A DNA stretch of 64,000 bases from Podaxis mareebaensis. Lineage: Eukaryota; Basidiomycota; Agaricomycetes; Agaricales; Agaricaceae. The stretch covers positions 62,001 to 126,000 of the forward strand of contig JAEUWP010000302.1 of assembly GCA_018524725.1 (NCBI GenBank), written 5' to 3'. The translations under genes and the position numbers were made by a program. Shown piece after piece: positions 56,673-64,000 of the stretch (its first letter is position 1; every line of letters begins with the position of its first letter). The notes under the pieces were generated by a model that was given only the letters and a program-made list of their open reading frames with translations, was not told where the DNA came from and did no database searches.

Positions 56673-59600
56673 ACTTAAGCTGTACAGTGTCGAAGTCGTG
56701 GCTGTAGAAGATCCCGGACGTAAGAAGCTACCGGAGCGGGCACTTCAAAGGAGACGGTTAACGAAGACTAGCCCCATGTCCTGGCCAAGTGCCACAAGTG
56801 TGGAGAAACGTGATCAATATATCTAAGCACCTTTCGGAGTCAGCGGCCGGAGCTTGCCATGCCATCATCTTTCAAATAGCAACACTAAATACTGCCGTGC
56901 CATCTCGAGCGCAGAGCCTTATGTGATTCAGCGAAAACCACGTCATGTTCAAGTCCCAATGCACTGCTGAGCGAGCCAGTCTTGTGCGAGGGAACTTCAA
57001 CTGCAGTGTTGCCAGTCGGTCTTCTCGGATGACATTCTAAGGATGATCTCTCCGAGATGACACAAATTGATCATCCAGTATAATTGTCTCGAATCAACCG
57101 TCAACATCACTTGTTACGCCCAATCATCAGATCTGTACTGTGATTGTCCAGATTATTGAGTGATCAGAAGAAACTCCAGACTTGAAGGATCCCATTATTT
57201 ATGGCCCGTAAAGCTGTGACTTAATGGAACCTGGATTGACTTCAGCCGAAATGGTTATACGAGTCTCTATTATACCAAAATGTCGAACCCACTCGAACAT
57301 GCTCGTGTATTAGGAAAGGTGAGTCAGCCCAGAAAATGATAGTGCAAATTGCAGATTCTTCGACGAAACACCCGCTCCACTGAAGCGCTGGTTACAGGAG
57401 CCCCACCGACTTATGGTCCGAACCAAGATACCGTTGCCCTAAATCAGTTGTTATGGATGGGGCGAACTTGAGAGCAATCGTCACATCGAAGTGATCCGTC
57501 CAGAAAGCACGCACTAGGAGTTCAATCATACTTACATCACCATCATATCTGTAAAAGCATAGCAAGCCTCACCAAATGTCGATCCCATCATCGCTTCATT
57601 AACGGCTGCAAGACCTATTTTGGGAATTGGTTTATTTCAGGCCCATCTCGTGAGCTTTCTTACCGTCTAGTTGCAAAACGTGGTTTATACGTGCATTCCA
57701 ATCCTCTCCCGATCTCGGCTCAAGCATGTGAGTACAACGGTCAGCAGCGGTCCTGCCGATAATCATGCATTATGCTATGTGTCTGCCCCAGAGCTGTGTA
57801 CCCAAAAGGACATCAGAGTCGTTTCCAAGACAAATTTAGGACATCAACGCCGGAGTATTTGGATTGCTTGTGCATCAGACCGATGCAATGGAGACTCTGT
57901 ACCTCAGGGACCTCCTATCCTTTCTACGCTTTCACTTCAAAATGAGCTGGCAGAATCCGGGCCGATGGAGAACAGCATCGCACCGGCTTCATGAGGAACA
58001 TCATATCCGCGATGCCGAAGGAGGTGACACCTCGATTAAGTGGGATTATTTAGAATAGACATGGTTGAGTTGCCCACGGCCGTAACAAACCAGGCCAATG
58101 ATGATTGCACTTGTTCAGAAAGTCTCAGTGGGGGAGGGTTTTAGGTCCAACCAATAATACGGTCTCCGACCTCTCTCTATCACCATTAATGTCCAAACAT
58201 TTTCAATGCACGCGACTGGTGATATTATCTGTTGGTCGCTACCCTCATGGGATCACCCAGTTCACCATTTCCGACCCGGTATGATAGCATGACGTATTTG
58301 GATCGAACTGCCGAGACACTAAATGCCGGGTTATTTGATCTACAGATAGCGCCTCTAGTTTCTAGTGACGCCCAAAATTGTCTCCCAGGACGAGATCCCT
58401 CGATTGCGGCAGTCCAGGTCCAACACACAGGCTACTGTTGCAGCGGCGTCATTCCACTAGTGTACAGTGAGGTAGAGTTGGAATTGCCTGTGACGCCTGG
58501 GATTCAATCGCTACCATCACCCGGACAAACCAAGTGGAACAGGTAGCTTCCGTCATAGAAGATGGTAATCCTGGCGCGATTTATTCGGTCTCCAAAAGTT
58601 GCGACCTCGGGTAAAGACAAAAGCAACCGAATGTTTGATGCAGGTGGTTCTCTAAAGGGATGTTGGCAAATGCCCTGAAGAACTCTGTACGAATGCCACT
58701 TAAGGATACTGCCGCCAACGGAGGTCTTTGGCCTGCTTTGAGCGCGATTCACGACTGATGGGCCTGTCATTGTGATGGACTGTGCTCAGTCGCGGCGATG
58801 TTCCTGGTGCGTCAAATGTGGGGACCATAAGAATGAGACACAGGAATGAAGAATATGTTGTTTAAACGACTAAATATAACCGCATACGCGTGAAGTCTCC
58901 TGCATGGAAAGCAGAGAATCAGCCGGAGGATAAGGCTCCTTTGCGATGATAAGGCTAACGCTTGCCAAGAAAGTTCCCTTGCTGCTGCTAGCCGTCGTTT
59001 TTGATGCCCAAAATTGCCAAATCCGCTCATTGTGACCCACCATGATTTCATACGAATTTCTAATTCGCTCAATCTGGCAAGTCGTTGAAGGGCGTGATTA
59101 GCGCCAATGGGTTGGGCGCTCTTGAACCGCTTTGCCTATAACGGGATATCAGTGTAGGGGTAGTTGATTTCCAGTGCAAAACCCATCATCAGTCGGTGCT
59201 CGCTGTCGAGGTCGGACCCCTGCAAGCACCGGGAAGTGATTTCTGCTTGAGGCACGACAGTGAGGCTCGATGATCATTCTAAGAGTGTGATGATTTTCAA
59301 CAGACCATCTTTCAGATTCTGTTTTAAGTAATAGGAACCAAAAAAGACTTGGGCTCCGGGCGGTGACTTCTAACTGGTAGTTGGAACAGATGCATCCTAA
59401 GACTCAGTTGATTGAGGAGCTGTGGGTCCGACATATTCCAGATGTAGTACTTGCTGTTGAGCAGGAATGGTAGCTACAGCCGCTTGGCCGAGAGACCTTT
59501 TCAGGAGCTAGGCATCGTACAGCGAGGCGCTCGAGAGACCTAGCATTTATATGACATTATCTTTCCCTCATGGATCATCAGAACACTCGTTCCTCCGTTT

Positions 59601-61671
59601 CGACTGTTGGCTTCGCTATCCTCTTCATATTTTATATTTATTCTCTAATTATGTGCTCTGTACTTGCGCACAGGTGCCCAAACCATGGAAAATGGCTTCG
59701 CCTCGTCAAGCAATGTCCTCGATCCCGGAACGCTCGATCGCTTGAGTGCGTTGTCTACTACAGTGATGACCTTCCAGCCACGGAGGAACCGTGCCCTTCC
59801 TGTACCCAGCTCCCGGGGTAAAGAAAACATCCCTCCTATCTCATGTAACTATTTCTCTAATCTCCATTGCCTACATCTAGCTATACTCGCTATGGCGCGC
59901 CTACCGGTTCAACATACATCGCCATCTTCGTGGCAGCGGATTGTGTCATAGCTTAGTCGCTCGAACCCTGGACCCTGATGCAAGGTGTGCCGACGGAATG
60001 GCAATTTGTCAACCCAATAATCGACTACAGTACAACCTCCGTAATTTCCTGGCTTTGAGGCGATCCCCTCTCTTCTCTTCTTCTCTGGCCCCACCAGCAC
60101 TCTCAAATCCCTGAAGACTCGTGTTACCCTATCATCTATTAATTCTCTGCTCTGTAGCAATTAACCGTCCTTCGCGGCATATGTAACATCGGCGCCCCAA
60201 CGAGTTCCTGTATCATACCTTGATCATACCTGTATCATCAATCATTACTCTAGATCGCGCTCGGCGCATAATCTGACCCTGTGACGTTATTATATCTATT
60301 CTCACGCGTGGCTAATCGTAATCCTAATAAACCGAAAAGGCTTCCGTAATTTCCAAATAAACAATAAAGCACTAGCGCCTTCCGGCTACCGGAGGCACCC
60401 CCTTAGCCGGTGGTATCTCATATGTTATATTTTAGCCAATTTCAGCAGGGGATAAAACGTGCGGGTTTTTCTCGGCGCAACGAAGGAAGGGTGCGAAGTC
60501 AAAATGCTCATACATATTCTTTATTCTTCCACCCTAGATAGAACCTGTTCTACCCTGCTACTAGGCTCGCAGGACAGGGGCCATCACTGAGTAGTGTTAC
60601 ACGCATGGCCATTTTCGCATAGCATCCCTTTTCGCTCCATCTCTCCCGTCCAAATTCCGACTCTATCCTAGGGAGCAATAATCTTCACCGCCTGGATCTT
60701 CTCTTAATCTTCGTGCTCTAAGCTGGGGTTCCAACCTCAGGAGGCAGTGGACTTGCTAAGGTCTCGTTCACTTCCGACGCACGACCTGATGAGATTTAGT
60801 GCGAAAGTTCAGTCTTCTGGTCGCCGCGAACCGCCTCAACTTCGTCTCTAGTTTTTCAGTGTCACTCTCAACTCCAAATATCAGTGTTGGACTTGTGACA
60901 TTCAAGTATGGCCTTCGTTATAGTGGAAGCTTTCCCCACCTTCCAGTAGAAGGGTAGAAGTAACATCATAATAGATATAAGCCGTGGTCGTGGAGGGGAT
61001 ATCAAAAGGGGATGATCACGCGCATGGGGCACTGGGCAATACCAGCGCATCTCTCGTTTCTCCGAGCGGCCGTGGTGCCTCAGTGGACGAGAAACGTCGT
61101 TGAGGCGAAGTGAATGTAATGCAGACACTTGCCTTTTCTAGTGGCGCCGCCACATAGAAGTACTCGATGCACAGCAGTGAGACATGAGGCTTGTGATTTT
61201 CAAACATGAGTGACACCGGAAAAGGTACTGACCCGACGTTCATGAAGTATGCATGCAAGAGTGATTACGTTTCTTGTTATTGTGCAACATTCGTGAAGGT
61301 CTTGTACTCGGTCAATTACGCGAACGGTGTTCTAGTGCCTTGCTAAAGATAGAGATCAGGGACCGACGTATCAAAATTAGAGTATAATTACGTCATCTGA
61401 TGCTTCTATATATAATGTTGCTTTTGAGCGGTTTGTTTCGTCGTCAAACTCATTGTCATTGGGACCTCTTGAACAATAAAAGCGTAGTCACAATGAGGCA
61501 AAACCATGATTATACAGATGGAAATAGGCAATTATGTTAGCAAGTCCTCTTGCTATTAGACACAGGAGCAAAAATAGGGCTACTCGTCGACAAATCACGG
61601 GGAACCACTGGGTCAGAAGGAAGGCAGGGCGAACGAAAAGGGCGTCGACAGCGAAAGAAGAGTTTTCCAGA
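56673..61671. other. Gene-poor stretch, 5 kb
   Basis: No gene supported. Candidates considered: 59570-59821 plus (83 aa with a hydrophobic helix VGFAILFIFYIYSLIMCSVL), 58770-58504 minus (MTGPSVVNRAQSRPKTSVGG...), and 59072-58812 minus. None has partner exons or a family motif. A short GC-rich inverted repeat (CTTCCGG CTA CCGGAGG) lies at about 60379-60396. The region may hold decayed sequence. Confidence 0.4.
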
Positions 61672-64000
61672 TTAAGCTTCCTTGTAAACTTTCTTATGAC
61701 TTTTCCATGCCAGCTTCTGACAACTGGTATCACAGTATCTAACCTTCTCACATCCAGAGCCTATAACCGAAGACTTTAGCTTCATCTCCACAAAGGTAAG
61801 GGAAAGGGACATACATTTCCTCAGCGAAGCCGACGGGTTCCCACACCATGCACACCTGTAGAGGCTCAACCTCTCTCCGTCTATATCAACAAGTTTCACC
61901 CCTAAACCCCCAGCTTTGCTCTCTTCCCCTACTCTGTAAACTTCCGTACTATCCAGCGTCGTGTCTTCCAAATCCAACTTATCCAGCCACGCGGCCATCT
62001 TGTCTTCCGACTCTTCCGACGTAGGAGCAGCAAAATCATCAGAGCATTCGGCGCCGGCGCGTTCTATAACGGAAGAAAATTTTTCTATGGATTCTTGGTA
62101 GTACTTGAGGACAGTTTGTTGTGTGAGACGCATCTTTGTTGCAGGCGGTGGAGAGCCGACAATATGCATAATTTCGTCCGCCATCTGGAGTTTTTTCTTG
62201 GCAGGCTATGGGCCACTCTTTACACTTCAGCTCGGCGAGGCGAGTGAAAATAAGACGTACTTCAAGCTCTCGCAGATCCGGCCTAAGATCATTGATTGTC
62301 ACCATCAGCAAGATATACCAATACAGCACAGTTTTCATATTTCTGTTGTCCGGAGGCGCTTCCGCGATGTATGTCTTCGCATCTTCAAGAGCACTATGCA
62401 AAAATGCGATGCCCTCATACCACTTCTGGTCCCCCACGTCCGGCATCTGTTGCAGGATTTCAATACCTAAGTTGCCAGCATGGTCAACCGCGCGTTGCAT
62501 CAACTGATACTTGACAAAAGGCGTCAGCTGCGAGCATTTCATTCCCTGCTTTGCCGCCTTCAACCCCTTGACCGGATCTTGAGCCATCGAAATTGCATAA
62601 TACCAGTACCCCTGGTTCGGATTCCGTTCGATAGCCTTCAACGCGACAGAAACGGCTTCACTGTACCGCTGCTTTGAGATAGCATATTTGATGTCAATGA
62701 TATCTGCATAGTCCAAATCTGATGCCTTCCTCCTCTCCCGAAGCGCTTTGGAACAGAGTGGCAATGCGTCCGACCACATTTTGAACGGTAGATGTGTCTC
62801 CATTTCCCACTTCCCCGTCTTCGGATCCTGAAACTGGAAGGAGCCTTCGGCAATCGAGTATTCCGTTCGCAAGATATTCGTCGCAACTTTGGGTCCAAGA
62901 GCGTAGTAATCCCGGTCCGAGATGATTTGGATCATCGCGCCTTGGAATTCGCGAGCACAGAGGGCAGTAAGGAATGTGTCGCAGCGCGTCATCCCATAAT
63001 CCATCAGCTCATCGACGATATGACCTGGGAATCTTTGGGCAGCCGTCATGAACTTTGTTGGATCCAAAGCTTCCCAATCTTGGGCAGCCTCGACTGAGTG
63101 CAGGCGGATGAGAGCTTGGAGGCATGCGCAACGTCGCTCCCACTCTTTGCTGCTCAATCCAGCAATGAGGAGTTTCGTCGCATCTGGGTACGCCTTGAAT
63201 GCATAAGCGCCATGGAGACAAGCAGCACAAAGGAGTTCTATGGCATGGAAAATCAAAGAAGGTGAAGCAGATGGCTTGATAGCGGCTAGGGTAGTAGCTT
63301 TGACAATCTTCGTCACATCCAGTGACTTGAGCAGCTCCGGGTGCATGGGTTTGAGTTTCCCGGCTTCAAGTTTTCCATCAAAGGCAATAGAAAGGGTATG
63401 TGAGAGAACAGAGACTGTGACTTCAGCGATTGTATCTGACGGGTTGCTTTCCAAGATCCGTATCAACACCATGGCGTGTTTGGGAATTTCCAAGCGGACA
63501 GGGACACCACCATGTCGCGTCACGGTCCGCAGTGCGTGCAGAGTCACCTTCTGGCATGATGGTGAATCCAACAACGGGATGAGTTTCTTGAGGAATCCTA
63601 AAATACGCGTACAAATCGTAAATTTCATTGCTTCGATGCGCATATATGCAGGCTAAAGAACGCACCTTTTTCAAACAACTTGTTCCTTAACAACGAGTCG
63701 TTGCACATCTTCGCATATATGCCAACAATCCCGGCCCGAATCCTCGGGTATTCGCCATACCGTGCGTGAAGGGCTTCAAGACGCTTATAATACGTATCAA
63801 AACTCGTGTACACTTTCTTCAAGCCCTTCTTAGAGTTGAGGTCTACATAATCGAAAAGAGGTGAGCAACGACTTGTTGGGCAGCGTTGCGAGTAAGAAGG
63901 CGCCAGCGCCGCGACAGACTCATTAGATCCGAAGCGTTAGGCGCCGGTATCGACCAATCCCAACAAGTCGGCTACTCGAAGCCTTGATATGTCGATCCAC
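61672..64000 (-). CDS. MYND zinc-finger protein, 5' end beyond window
   Basis: Partial gene; the C-terminal part is here. Exons: last 61760-61672, then 62205-61815, 63597-62261, and a 5' exon ending at 63666 and reaching at least about 63910; introns 54, 55 and 68 nt. The long alpha-helical part (LLDSPSCQKVTLHALRTVTR, EWERRCACLQALIRLHS, YSEAVSVALKAIERNPNQGY) resembles the large Agaricomycete MYND proteins. The C-terminal finger reads YRCAWCGNPSASLRKCSGCE and VRYCDTSCQKLAWKSH, but ends KKVYKEA where a Cys is expected. Near the right edge a TAA lies in frame (about 63943), between VADLLGLVDTGA and RFGSNESVAALAPS; a 36-nt intron or a nonsense change would explain it. MYND fingers bind proline-rich partners; the role here is unknown. 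Confidence 0.85.

Noticed and set aside
59570..59821. 83-aa plus-strand frame with one hydrophobic helix
   Set aside because: No signal of conservation that I can see, two other frames are open across it, and no promoter or partner exon.
1..64000. CRISPR array, bacterial operon or viral genome segments
   Set aside because: No spaced direct repeats; genes are intron-rich and eukaryotic throughout. The copia element is the only clear mobile element.

Overview
The window looks like nuclear DNA of a mushroom-forming basidiomycete (Agaricomycetes, probably Agaricales). Genes are split by many short GT-AG introns of about 48-75 nt. Gene families typical of that group are present: two GH115 alpha-glucuronidases, a secreted 'glycopeptide' protein, a NACHT NTPase, a beta-trefoil protease inhibitor of the mushroom I66 type, a MYND protein and a Ty1/copia element of basidiomycete type. 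Most genes were rebuilt by joining exons by eye. Junctions that keep the frame and continue a recognisable family are reliable; others are marked. Species and expression cannot be read from the sequence. || Layout. 1.0-2.3 kb (-): a nine-exon AlkB-like dioxygenase (ALKBH6 type). 2.3-9.1 kb: gene-poor, nothing supported. 9.15-11.9 kb (+): a 903-aa low-complexity protein of unknown function. 11.9-15.7 kb: nothing supported. 15.7-16.4 kb (-): a 170-aa beta-trefoil inhibitor in four exons, with no long open frame to reveal it. 18.7-20.7 kb (-): a 618-aa multi-pass membrane protein. 21.8-22.4 kb (-): a decayed two-exon gene with five in-frame stops. 22,670-27,923 (-): a complete but inactive copia element with 352-bp LTRs and a CCACT target duplication. 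30.4-32.0 kb (+): a rhodopsin-like fungal membrane protein. 32.2-33.6 kb (-): another decaying gene. 33.9-36.6 kb (-): a NACHT NTPase. 37.8-39.2 kb (+): the Hsp70 exchange factor Fes1. 39.3-43.4 and 45.7-50.0 kb (-): tandem GH115 genes enclosing a nine-exon 'glycopeptide' gene. 50.5-51.0 kb (-): a 127-aa single-pass membrane protein. 51.4-52.9 and 53.6-55.2 kb (-): two neighbouring Cdc20/Fizzy-like WD40 proteins. 55.7-56.6 kb (-): a Nudix hydrolase. 56.6-61.7 kb: gene-poor. 61.7 kb to the right edge (-): a MYND zinc-finger protein cut by the window end. || How the genes relate. The clearest functional group is the GH115 pair, which would remove glucuronic acid side chains from glucuronoxylan in plant cell walls; both start with signal peptides, and a secreted small protein lies between them. 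The two Fizzy-like genes look like an old tandem duplication of an APC/C-activator-like gene. The copia element shows decay almost wholly explained by CpG transitions, as expected if transposons are cytosine-methylated in this genome. No wholly new multi-gene system could be shown.
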